Positions 11,596-22,046 of a stretch of 64,000 nt of DNA are shown here, piece after piece. Made by a program: the position numbers and the translations under genes. This DNA is from Laccaria trichodermophora. Lineage: Eukaryota; Basidiomycota; Agaricomycetes; Agaricales; Hydnangiaceae. The notes beneath the pieces are model-generated. The model did no database searches, was not told the DNA's origin, and saw nothing but the letters and a program-made list of their open reading frames with translations. The stretch's first letter is position 1; each line of letters starts with the position of its first letter. The stretch lies in assembly GCA_018417955.1 (NCBI GenBank), contig JACTVC010000003.1, forward strand, positions 1,054,001 through 1,118,000, read 5' to 3'.

Positions 11596-12943
11596 ATGTC
11601 GACCTCCACGTTCAAACGACACCGAACATCCTCCCTTTCATCTTCCTCGTCGTCATCTCCGTCCTCACCGAACCACCACACTTCTAAGGCATCGCGCATA
11701 ATCGTCGATTCTCAACTCTCGCCACACAGTTCGTCAACACAGCGCCCTCTTTTATGCTCCCTACCACCGACGTGCAACCACCGCCCAACACCCATCGCTA
11801 ATACCAAAGAGCTAGAATCTCATTATGCCAAATACCATGCCCATGTGTGTGAACTTGCAGGTTGTGGCTGCGTGTTTCCCGATGCGCGCTTGCTCGAGCT
11901 GGTGTGTTCTCCGCCTCCTGTTTATTGTGTTCGCTCAAGTTTTTTTTTAAAATCGCTTTTCTGTATTTTTTGATCTATCTTGGATTCGCTGTACCATGTT
12001 CAGCACCAGACAGAATGTCACGATCCACTAGCGGCAGTACGGAAGGAGCGTGGCGAGAAAATCGTGAGTCACTCTCTTTCTTTACAAAACAAGTACTTAC
12101 GCTATGCTACCTGACTAGTTTGCTTGCCATCTTGCTACGTGCCCGCGCCTTTTTCTTACGCCCAAAGCTCGGCGTCTTCATCTAATTCAGGCCCATTCTT
12201 ACCCAAAAGAATATTTCTTTGCCGTCACCAACAAAGGCGTAGGTGGTCTCCTGAAGAAATGGGGTGAAGGCGTTAGTATGATTCGGAAAGAGTGGAAACC
12301 CAGAGGGAAATCGGGGGATGGCATGGCTGTGCCGACTGCACCAGACGTTGATATGGAGACACACCGAATGGAGACAGACGAACAGGACAGTGATGAAGAT
12401 GAAGAGGTTGATGATGAGGTTGATGAAGACGACGAGCAAGAGGATCATGAGAATATCGCGGGAAGGCCAATGTCCACCGATCTTGACCCAGACGCTACTC
12501 CGCGCATGGGAACACGAGGCACCGCTTCCCACCTCCCCAGCGTATCCCCGCCGTCCTCCTCTCCACAATCAGTGGACACGCCTCTGGTCGATGGGCTCAC
12601 GGATTCACTCAACGCGCTAGCACTGGTACCATCGTCAGTACGCTTTGGAAGAGGGGGTAAGAAAGGCGGGTTTGGCCCGGCACGGGGTGGTTATTACGGT
12701 CCTGGAAGAGGTGGAGGTGCGCTCGTACCTGGACGAGGGGGTGGTGCTGCACGAGGTGTGGGTGGTAGAGGTCTAGGATGGGCTGGGGGCAGGGGAAGGG
12801 CGGGAGTGCAAATTCCCTTTACGCCGCATTTGCAGAATGTTTCTGGTAGAGGCAACGTGCCGAGAGGACGCGGGGTTGTAAGAGGTACGGCGCCGCCCTC
12901 GCGGGCGAGAGGTCGAGGTCTTGTTCAGGCTGGCGCTGTTTGA
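11596..12943 (+). CDS. Three-finger C2H2 protein, ZNF511-like, with RGG tail
   Basis: Exons 11596-11901, 12004-12063 and 12119-12943 join in phase to 396 aa. After a Ser-rich start come three C2H2 units: CSLPPTC...HYAKYH, CELAGC...HQTECH (its second His pair completed by splicing) and CHLATC...HLIQAH. Around them are DPLAAVRKERGEKI and HSYPKEYFFAV, which match the conserved core of ZNF511. The C-terminal half is new relative to that family: an acidic run (EDEEVDDEVDEDDEQED), then an RGG/Gly-rich region from about residue 300 with many RG and GRG repeats, typical of RNA-binding tails. A nuclear RNA- or chromatin-associated role is inferred. The introns fall at the finger boundaries. Confidence 0.85.
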
Positions 12944-13274
12944 TTGTTGTTCAAGAATGGCGGGAGAAGAAGAGCAAGCAATTGTATATGTATTGGAAGC
13001 ATTATATCCCTGTTGAAATTGTAGCACCTTCAGAGCTGCCTCGTTTGCGGCTGGTTGATCATTTGTATATATATGATTTTACATTTTTTGGAGAGGTGAA
13101 TGTATGGTTCAGAGAGGACATTATACTGGAGTGGAAGATCGTGATCACGAAGAACAAGATAAGTATCATTTGGAAGCCGGAACTTTAGGATTCCAAATTC
13201 TGTTACATTCCGCTATTTTCTTCAGTCTGATGGGTAGTCACTACATGAGCATGTCCATCACTATATAACTACTG

Positions 13275-13972
13275 CTATCTTCTGCACAAGTACAGGAATA
13301 AGAAGATTACTGTCAGGACCAAACTGAAGAGTAGAGCAGCAAGAGCCCCAACAGTCATCCAGCTTGCGTTTCCAAAGTGAACAGTATAGTCTTGATCGTG
13401 ATATGCCTTCTGCAGAGTCCCAAAGAAGACAAAATCAAGAATCAAAGCTGCCAGACAACCAAGAAAGGCGAACACTAGAGACCAGAAGCTCTGAGCAACG
13501 CCAGGACGGTGAAAGAAGCCCCAAATCTGGAAGACGCAGGCCAAAAAGGAAAGGACTAAAGCTTTTGAATGTCAGTGTAAGACCAAAAATGCCTAGAGTA
13601 AACATACTCGAAAGATGGAGTGCCGCCATTGCTCTGGTTATCCGTGTTTCAGGGAGAGAACTTGAGGAGGTTGTGATGTAGGCATGAGCATGAAGACAGG
13701 ATTACTGACATAAGTTTCGTCGTATAGCCAAATGACGGGTGAGGGTGGCCAGTGTACGCCAATAGTCCAAAGTTAACTTTTTGCCCAGTCCTTTGATTGT
13801 TTGCCTCCAAGAAGAAAAAGACGTGCCATATAGGCCAGGCGATGAACGTCTAAGAAGAGATGAGCTAACTGGGCTGACATATAGGAATAAAGCTAACGAG
13901 TAGTAGTAACACCATTGCCGCTAAAGAGAATAAAAATGCAAAAAATGCAATGTACTGAGATGGTGTTGGCAT
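13275..13972 (-). CDS. Tetraspan membrane protein, SUR7/PalI-like
   Basis: Exons 13972-13898, 13849-13710, 13633-13608 and 13555-13275 join in phase to 173 aa, with one micro-exon of 26 nt. Four hydrophobic segments are visible: IAFFAFLFSLAAMVLLLL near the start, AMAALHLSILSFLACVF, FWSLVFAFLGCLAALILDFV, and VGALAALLFSLVLTVIFLFL at the end. Between helices 1 and 2 lies an extracellular-type loop with VNFGLLAYTG. This layout resembles fungal SUR7/PalI (Rim9) proteins, which act at the plasma membrane in eisosome or pH signalling; that assignment is tentative. The start MPTPSQY was chosen because an upstream Met exon (near 14149) does not join in frame. Confidence 0.7.
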
Positions 13973-14545
13973 CTCAGAATCAGAGAAGGTTGTCACGGTG
14001 GTGGGCAAGAAAGGTTGGTTCGGCGGGCGTCTGATTACTGCTGTTTGTTACTCTCACGTGATCGACCGCTACTAACCTTGGGCTACTACTTCCTGTCCAT
14101 AGCTCATTTGAAGCTGGCGCGACTTTCGACTTGCTTTCAATGTTGACATTGTATTTTAACAAATCTATTCAAAGTAAAATTTAGATATGGTCTACGATTA
14201 TGCAGTTAGCTGGAACACTTGGTCAAAATAGTACAGTACAATGACTACGCGCTTGATCAAGTACTGATAAGAGTAGTGTGACGGAATGTGACTAAGGGCT
14301 GCTCATGTAATATTTCACACGGGGGTCATGGGTATGGTTGATTTCACCGGATGCTCGGTTGTTCGCCCCTTGGGTTCGGCGACAAGCAGGCCACTAATAG
14401 TAATATAGAACATTATTCAGGTGGGATGTATAAATTACATTATTTCAAGCAGAGTCGGGGACTGGCGCTTGCGCCGCTAAACGATATTTTAACATTCAAC
14501 GTTGTAGTAAGTGTCTTCCGATCACCCATAGTACAAGGTGGGAAA

Positions 14546-15262
14546 CTATTGTGACCTTGACCAGCCGCTAAGCCTTCGCCACAATCTCCTTCCTACAATG
14601 AAACGGAGTACATTTTTCCATATACAATGGAAAATGATTTGCATGACTGCAGCGAAACAGCCCAGACCGTAAACCTTGCCATATGACCCAAGCTGGGCAA
14701 AATGGATCATCGCAACGATGCCGCCAACGGCCGGCAGGTAAAGGACGAAGACGAAGGCTATGATTTGCGGCAAGAAATAGACGTCGCCGGCTGGGTCTAA
14801 GTCACGGTAAGTAGGGTATGTACATGTAGAAAAGCACACTTACCGAAGCAGTGGACATCTACTACTAAAATCTTGCGCCGCCCGGAGAAGTCCCACCAAA
14901 AGCGAGTCAGCGGCTGTTGGAGCAAATCAGCCCATAGTAGTGCTCCTTGCGCTTTCCTGAATCCCTCCCCCAATTTCATCTGATGTATGGTCAGCATCGA
15001 CATAAAAGAGGGAGTGGCAACCGTACATATGAATTGGTAATCCGATGTGCGGTGAGGTCAATCTGGCCGCCGCTGTCGATAGGCTCCACAGCCTCTTCAT
15101 AGGGTTTTTCAGAAAAAAGGGTGTAATATACGCGGAAGCGCACTCTCCTAAAAAAAGTTGGTTAGTAAAAGACTTCATACAAAAAAAGTGAACGTGCATT
15201 CGTGGCTGTAGGCCCAACGCCGCCTTCGTCTGGTAACAAAACGCTGGGATGCAGTCCGCCAT
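14546..15262 (-). CDS. Small two-helix membrane protein, copy 2 (inverted paralogue)
   Basis: Exons 2-4 (15147-15027, 14979-14844, 14796-14546) match copy 1 at 3391-4102: RVRFRVYYTLFSEKP aligns with TIHFRIHRTLFSKQP, MKLGEGFRKAQGAL with FKVGEKFRISVGTL, and AVGGIVAMIHFAQ with AIGGVIATVHFAM. Exon 2 and exon 4 have the same lengths as in copy 1. Intron 2 keeps about 27 identical bases at its 3' end. The first exon is uncertain: the ORF beginning at 15262 (MADCIPAFCYQTK) cannot be joined to exon 2 in phase with a consensus donor, while the frame that does join lacks a Met. Copy 2 may have a decayed 5' end. Confidence 0.65.
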
Positions 15263-15613
15263 CGTTTCGTTCGAGTTGGTGTGTTGCTCACTGTCACAAG
15301 CGGGTAGAGGAGTGTTTCAATAGGAGCAAGGGACAGAAGAAGGGAAGGCCCAGACGTAAGTCCATTTTGCTTTAAATCGCTGAGCGAATGCGCAGATCAA
15401 GAAGACGTGTCACAGCAGAAATTGTGACAGACGTGTGACGCACGCGCGTGTCACGCCAAGTTCTCACCCAAAAAACCCTCAAAACCTTCTTCATATGTTA
15501 CTCTCAAATGGCCGCATCCCAGCAATTTCAAGGCGAACCCAGATATTCTTGCGGAGGCAGGCTTAAGTTCTATGACGTTAGCTACGATGATCCCGACAAT
15601 GTAACCTGCTACA

Positions 15614-16808
15614 TCAGCGGGAAGGATTTGCTCGGCTGGGAGGGATCCAACCTTTCGTATCGGGTTGTTTCCGGCCTGGGAACCAAGACGTGAGAGATTT
15701 GGTGTAAAGCAGAAGAACCTCTGGATTCGGGAATGAATTAGATACATGGTTTGCAAGTGTGACCTGGCGTCGAGAAAGGTGGCCAGTGTCCTTGTACCGA
15801 AGGACCGTGCGCAAGTGTTTGCGCCACTTCTCAAGAAACTCATCTAGCTCGAGCTTCGTGCAGGTTCTCGCGGCATCAAGTAAGTCATCGCCAAAACCAG
15901 CACGTGCGAGGCTGTATGCTGTCGTCATACCGCAGCCCAACCTGGGTAACATCAGAATGAGAGCAGGACGAGAGAGACTCAGTCACTTACGGGATCATAG
16001 TCACCACCACAAAGTAATGCTACCAATAAAATCCCACCGGCCATGAGGGAAAGCATCGACTAAATTGATTTAGCCATGTAGATTTTGATCACGTCGCCAT
16101 CTTCCTTGACGTTGGGGCTAGGTTAAGGTGAGTATGTATGTTAATAGTTCATGAGAATTTGAGGGGCAGGGCAAACACGTACTTTCGGATGAGATGTGTT
16201 GCTCCGAAAAGGAGCGTATCTGCATCGTCGCTAAGGACTCCATCAATAATTTTCTGAGAGTTGAGCATTGCTAGCTCTGCCTCCGCCTCAGATGGACTCA
16301 ACAGTATGGGAGCTGTGGCCATATTGCTCAATGAGCTCCTGGAATGAATTTGTGAGCGCGTGTGCCTTGGTGCAAACATTGATTCCTCGTTTCATTCGTT
16401 TCATAGCTGGGCGGTTTTCTCCATCAAAAAACAAAAACACGATGAATTGGGAACTTGTGGAAACGTGCGATACGATAAAAAAGGTTGCGGGGCTCAGGAT
16501 TTTCGCCGACCTGGTAATGCATGCCTGGGACGTGGAATACCGCCTGCATTTGGTTTAGCCAGATGCTGACAACAATCGGATTAGCCCCCAACATGAATAG
16601 ATGATGAGAGGAAACCTCGTACCTCGCATCAACACCAATAGTGAGAATTCGTACTCCACGCCGATTTGCGTCAAACCCTTCCAAGAATGCGAGTTCAGTC
16701 AGAGAGCGGGTTTGCATTGCTTTACACAAAATCTGAAGACAATGATATGAGGTACATCTAGCAAAAGAAATTGAGTCGACGTACCTCCCAAATTCCAGGA
16801 ATACCCAT
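15614..16808 (-). pseudogene. XPG/GEN1-like structure-specific nuclease, broken
   Basis: The start MGIPGIWEILCKA (split by an intron after the Glu codon, 16785) is the XPG N-terminal signature. Then come LTIGVDAS, GENPEPRNLFYRIARF, and FFDGENRPAMKR in a shifted frame. The I-domain motif SEAEAELAMLNSQKIIDGVLSDDADTLLFGA is readable in pieces, with its acidic residues present. LLCGGDYDP and GCGMTTAYSLARAGFGDDLL follow. Defects are: a one-base shift at about 16436, a second between about 16305 and 16335, and TAG at 16060-16062 where Gln would fit. After about 15614 the frame stops and the usual C-terminal region cannot be found. Family members cut Holliday junctions or flaps. Confidence 0.72.
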
Positions 16809-17779
16809 CATTTCTGGATGGCTTTGAGGTGGCAAGCAAGAAAGAACTGAAACCTCCGATGTGGCTCCTTTCCGGTGGGAATGCTGAAGCGAAGCCAGCA
16901 AACTCCCCGCGGTGAACAGATGGCGGTCCAACAACACTTGAGGGCGCGATGACGGCGACGGTCCCCAACTCGTGCCGGTTGTCGTTGATGATAGTGGGAG
17001 CACTGATAGGTTATTGAAATGAAATTGGTGGTGTCACGCGCAGCATTCGGAACGTTTGCGCCAACGTTAAGGGAGAGAGACGATAGCAGAGGGTTTACGC
17101 CCTCAGATGGAGGTAAAATGGGGGGAGGCACGAGGTGGATGAGTATGATGATGCGGGATCTGTACCCTCGAGCGAGTCCGACAAAATGGGAGAGAGGCAG
17201 CGCACAGATAAAGTGGGCGGGGGACATGGCGCAGCATGTGTGACGTCGTGGAAAGTATCGGCGGGTGGCAAGGTCAGGCTCAACAAAGGTTGCGTGGGGT
17301 ATGGTTGAGCAGGAGCGGCTGGGTTTTCTTATGTGTAGTATCGTCTGTATGTTATCGGCAAAGCGGAGAAGGAGGACCTAAAAGGCGAGTACAAAGCAGC
17401 AGCAGCTTGCTCGCTGGCACTCGGATAAACCAAAGTGACATAGACGAGGCGAGCAGCACGCACGCAGCATGCACACGCTGGGCAAAAGACGATTACTGGC
17501 AAAGCTCAACGTTAAATCACGTGCTTTTGTCGGACTGACTACGCGTCACGTTGTGCTCACTGCAAGACATGCCTCGCTTCACTTCGGCAGCTTGAGCACA
17601 GAAAATGGACAGGAGCCAAACATGTACAGACGAAAGCCGGGGATTACTTTAAAATAAGAGTAATTCACTATGGTGCTATCAGGCATTAGGAAGAACACAG
17701 TTTTCTAGTCCTAGGATGTAAAGTCCAAATATGATGCATAAGTGGCTTATTTATGAGAGATTTACTGAGTGATGGCTTG
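16809..17779. other. Intergenic region, no gene recognised
   Basis: Nearly 1 kb between the divergent XPG-like and PACT-domain remnants. Several overlapping ORFs up to 139 codons occur on the minus strand, but none has family resemblance or splice support. It probably holds the old promoter of the nuclease gene. Confidence 0.4.
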
Positions 17780-19270
17780 GCCATGCTCCCTGACAGTTTG
17801 AAGAAGCAATGGGAGGAAAAGAAGCACTTCTCGGTGAAAAGGCCGTGCTCCAGGATGCGGCAACGGGCTTGAGCGTGAAAGTGAAGAGGCCAAAAAAGCT
17901 GCTGAAACTGCTCGTGGGGGTGATAGAGCCAAAGCGAACGTGCAGAGCGTGAGTTGTCAGTCTGACATGCTGCATGGATGCTAATTACGAGTGCATGTAG
18001 GAGCTAGAGCATGCAAAGCAAAGCATTTCAGAGCTGGAAGCTGCAGTTGAGGTCGTTGACCGCTGAGCAGGATCGTATGCCTCGGGGAGAAAAAGCAAGT
18101 CATGAGTCAGCTCCAGAGGACGCAATCCGCACGTCGCTTCGTTGTCGTAAGCGTACAAGCCACTGATCTCTTCCCGTATATAGGGCATGGGTGATGTCCG
18201 CCAACAGTTGCAGAGAGTCAAGCAGGAGAACTTCAAGTTGGAGCTGGAGACGGAACTGACAGGCATGTCTCCTGGAGAAACGCATTGCAGAGAACGCAGA
18301 GACTATTGCTCAGCTGAGGCAGGAGCGATCTCTCTTGGCTGCAGATCATGAGGACCTTCAACGCCACTATTCTGAGATATCCGAGGTGAGTTTTGTTACA
18401 GAGCGGTGGGGAGTTCTGTGTTTACTGTGGGAGAATGTCATAGAATGCTAATAAACTCCGGGAAGAACACGCTACGCACCTCACCTCCCACGATAACCGA
18501 CGGCACCAACTTGATATACAGCTCCTCGAGATCGAAGACCTCCGCCACGCGCTGGAGCATCAAGCAGACGAGCTCCAATCACACGGAGCAAGAGAAAGAC
18601 AAGATCTTCTGTGAAAAAAATGACTGGTTGCACCTCAAGCGAGTGAGGAGGGACGCAGAAGCGTTTGGGACGGACTTGAAGACTTTGCGTGCGGAGAAGG
18701 AAAGGGCGGAGGGCAGGCTTAAGGAAGAAGTGGCGAAGGGCGAAAGAGCGAGGAAGCAGGGCGCGGCGCAGGTGAGGTTGCTGAATGAACAGTTGGAGGA
18801 GCAGAAGGAGAAGGCGGGGAGGGCGAAAGAGGAGTTGAGGAAGCATGTATGTGCTGCTTAGGTTTCACTTCTCTTTTTTGCGTCTGACTTGGAATGTAGG
18901 GACGAGACGCAGGTGTCTGCGATGAAATTGCAGCATAATAAAGAGTGTAAAGGACTCATGCTGCAGATTCGGTATCTGAAAGCCAAATTTGTTAGGGGAG
19001 CATGTTTTAGAGATGGGCTGGTGTATCAGAAGAAGTATCTCTTAGAGTTGCTGGGGAAGTACGAGAAGAGGTACATTCCATCTTCATTCCTTCATTATTT
19101 GTCGTTTGTACAACTATTGATGCTTGGATTTATCCAGCGAGCGAACGATCTTCGCTTCGATAGCGAGAATCGGGTTCCCCGTTGTGGTGTCCCCTCCAGC
19201 TACGAAGAAGGCGCCAAAGTTGAAAAGCGTTGCGGTGATGAGTCGCGTCAAGTGGGTTTCCTTATCCTTT
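17780..19270 (+). pseudogene. PACT-domain spindle-pole/centrosome protein, C-terminal remnant
   Basis: A chain of coiled-coil pieces lies on the plus strand: SEEAKKAAETARGGDRAKANVQ, ELEHAKQSISELEAAVE, EKRIAENAETIAQLRQERSLL, LEIEDLRHALEHQADELQSH and EVAKGERARKQGAAQVRLLN. After them comes LQHNKECKGLMLQIRYLKAKF with FRDGLVYQKKYLLELLGKYE, which I recognise as the Pericentrin-AKAP450 centrosomal-targeting (PACT) domain. Its final part is spliced from about 19138 (RTIFASIARIGFPVVVSPPA). Such proteins anchor gamma-tubulin complexes and are usually over 1000 aa. Here the start and most of the coiled coil are missing, and the early part needs at least one frameshift (near 17872). It is therefore called a truncated pseudogene; an undetected 5' part elsewhere cannot be excluded. 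Confidence 0.68.
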
Positions 19271-19537
19271 CACGTGGTAGTAGCTACCCATCTGACCCGT
19301 TGACTGAAAGGCACTCGGGGGACCTCTGGTGAGAGCAGAGTTCCGCAAAACAGGCGTTAGCAGCCCCACTCGAAGAGGTGCGCAGAAAACGAGCGGCTAC
19401 GGGGTCATCGTGATTTTATCTACTTTTTGGACTGTCTTTGAATTTGTTTTGTGATTACATCTAGAATGCGTGGCTGTGGTGGACTCCTTTTTGTTGTCTT
19501 GAGTTCAGACATTCCGTCGCACTAACCTCTCTCTCTC

Positions 19538-21458
19538 ATGAATCCCGACCTTCCTATGGAGCTCTGGCTGCGCGTGATTGGTTATTTATCTCTAAAAGAC
19601 CGACGCAACTTCGTCTTCGCTCAAGTCAACCGCAAATTCCTCGATCTTGCCCAGGATGAACTCTTCAGTCAATTGAACCTCACGATCTCAGTCCCAAGCC
19701 TATTGGACGGCGTTACAAAGAGGGTTCTGCAGTACGTTTGCTGACTATACCTTCTTTCACTCCTCACTTAGTACCAACCCATGGCAGTGATCACCATATA
19801 TCTCGCCGAGTCCGAGTGTTGAGTTTGCTCCCAGGAGCACTCTTCAGGTGGTTGTATCCCTGTCCTAGCTCCCTTCTCGGTTTGGTTGGGAACATCTTAT
19901 TCCAAGGGGGCAAGTGTGGAGTCCATCGCAAACAAAAGATGCCAACACTCTTCTACAATGTCATTCATCAACTTACTGGGAATGTTGAAGAACTCCGGTT
20001 GCTTCTAAATGGCCCAGCACATTGGCACGACACTCGCCGTTCTTGCCTTCTTTTTCACCATGATTTGGGCCATTATCCTGTCGACCTTGTTCAAAATTTT
20101 GCAGATTTCATATGGTCTGCTCTTGGGAAATCGCTGATAACTTTGGAGATTGCTATTGATTCGTTTGCACCCGTTCAGATGTTACCCCCTCTAGGGGTTC
20201 TTGGACAACTGAAACACCTAGAGATTCGCATCAGTAGTTGTAATGGGTTAATGGTGGCCCAGAAGTTTGCCTCCCTCATCAACAGTCTTTCTTCAACTCT
20301 GGTGTCCCTTTCAATCGATGCAACAAATAATTTCTACTTGATGGATTCCATTGGGGTGTTGCCTCATCTGAAACACTTGGACCTTTGCATGATGGCATCT
20401 TCTAGGAAATCCAGCAGATTTCACTTCCCTAGTCAACTACTTCAAGTTAACCAATCTATCCAGGTACTTCGGTTCCATTGGACTGAGTTTGAAGCACCCA
20501 TGGACTTGACAGGTGTAAAATCCAACCATTCACAGTGGATTCTTCCCAATCTTCGCATCTTGGAGCTTGAAGTGGAAGATGAAAGTGATGATTCCAAGCG
20601 GGGACAATTGATCAAATCTCTTGCATTACTGAGCAATTCCCTCACCTCCCTGTATATTCACCTACCACTGTTGGCATGGCAGGAGTTTCAAGACATCTTG
20701 ACATCCTTTGTCCTTGACAAACTCCTTGATCTTACAGTCTTTGTTTTTTCAATAATGCCCCAGGTCATTGACTTGATCGCAAAATACTGCCCTTCACTTT
20801 TGAAACTCACCTTGATCACACATCACATTGGGCCTGCATATGAGGAACCTAGTGACTATGACGAGATCACTAATGATATGGTATGTGTCTGAACAGTCCT
20901 TTGAATGATGCCCATCAATAATTGATTGTGGAACCACTTCAGCTTGGATTTTTACAAGAGATTGCAGTTCGCAAAGATTGCCACCTCTATAGGGTATGGG
21001 GGTTACGTGACCTGACAGTACTAACCCCAGCCCCCCAAATCAATACTATTTGGGATCAACAGGAGCATGTTCACAAGGGAGGTTATGGATTCAATTGTGA
21101 TTTCCAGTTGCATTGGATGTTTGCCATTGCCAATGTTATCCCTTCCATTACCAGCTTTCTTGGAAAGGGGCACAAACATGTGGAGATGGACTTGACATCA
21201 GACTGTGACACAAAGGCTGAACAACACTCATCTTTTGGAGCTGGAACATGGAGAAAATCATCAAGCAGGAAAGCTTTTCAGATGTGGCTTGCATCCAGTC
21301 AGACCTGTGATGTTGTGTTCATAGATGAGGGTGGATGGACAGCTCAGGGACAACTGATCTATCGCAATGATTCTGAGATACTTTGGTCAAGACCACATGT
21401 GCAGGACCATCATTGTTATCATGGGCATGTCAGATCACCATGTCGTGAGGATTTTTGA
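19538..21458 (+). CDS. F-box/LRR protein
   Basis: Exons 19538-19731, 19788-20880 and 20943-21458 join in phase (introns 56 and 62 bp) to 600 aa. Residues 1-45 are an F-box (MNPDLPMELWLRVIGYLSLKDRRNFVFAQVNRKFLDLAQ). The middle holds irregular leucine-rich repeats (LVSLSIDATN, LKHLDLCMMA, LRILELEVED, LTSLYIHLPLL). The last exon gives a hydrophilic C-terminal domain of about 170 aa without motifs I know. The acceptor at 19787 rather than the earlier AG at 19771 was chosen because only it keeps the frame. The role is presumably substrate adaptor of an SCF ubiquitin ligase; the target is unknown. Unlike the two F-box remnants at 30-1524 and 5733-5960, this copy is uninterrupted. Confidence 0.8.
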
Positions 21459-21939
21459 GGGTGTGTCATATTTTGTTACCATTATGAACATGCCTGTTAT
21501 GGTTCATTCACATATTTACACACATCCACTATTCTCTCTCAATCTTCCATGGATTTTACTCCACTGACATTGTATGGTTTCTCTCATATTTACAGTTTCT
21601 CATTAGATTTTCACATATCTTAGTCATTACATCAGGAAAAAAAGTGGTTGCGACATCGTGCAATATAGTTGTGATAGCTATGGTAGCACTTTTGCAACCC
21701 CCCCTTTACATAGCACACCATAGTGTCACCATCAGTTTATATAGCACTATAAATACATATATAGCATTGCCTACTTGCAACATAGCTCCCCATAGCATCA
21801 TATTATGGAAGTCCTGCCGTCATACATAGACACTATTGCATGACATAGCACAGATAGAGACCAGCTTAGAGAAAATACAGGATATATACATATATATTTC
21901 AGGTTACAAACAGCATATATAAAAGATTACGAGATGATG

Positions 21940-22046
21940 CTATCACTTGTCTTCAAGCTCTCCTCATGCTCCCGCCACCCCACCCATCCACCACCATCCA
22001 GGTATTGTCCCACGCGCGGTCATTACCTTCGATCGCCCAGGTCACG
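21940..22046 (-). pseudogene. DGK1-like lipid kinase, piece downstream of element B
   Basis: On the minus strand this flank continues the reading of the 23885-24440 piece across element B: with one copy of the 8 bp duplication removed, the frame reads QDVTWAIEG without a break. Beyond it the text (WMGGVAGA, GELEDK) resembles the end of CTP-dependent diacylglycerol kinase but is quickly interrupted by stops. Confidence 0.45.
22039..22046. repeat. 8-bp target-site duplication of element B (left)
   Basis: AGGTCACG; the second copy is at 23885-23892. Confidence 0.75.

Noticed and set aside
13980..14162. Upstream exon of the tetraspan gene
   Set aside because: Its only good donor joins out of frame to the next exon, and the downstream Met at 13972 gives a complete four-helix protein.
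16808..17227. 139-codon minus-strand ORF upstream of the XPG-like gene
   Set aside because: It overlaps the nuclease start in another frame and has no motif; more likely promoter or 5' leader.
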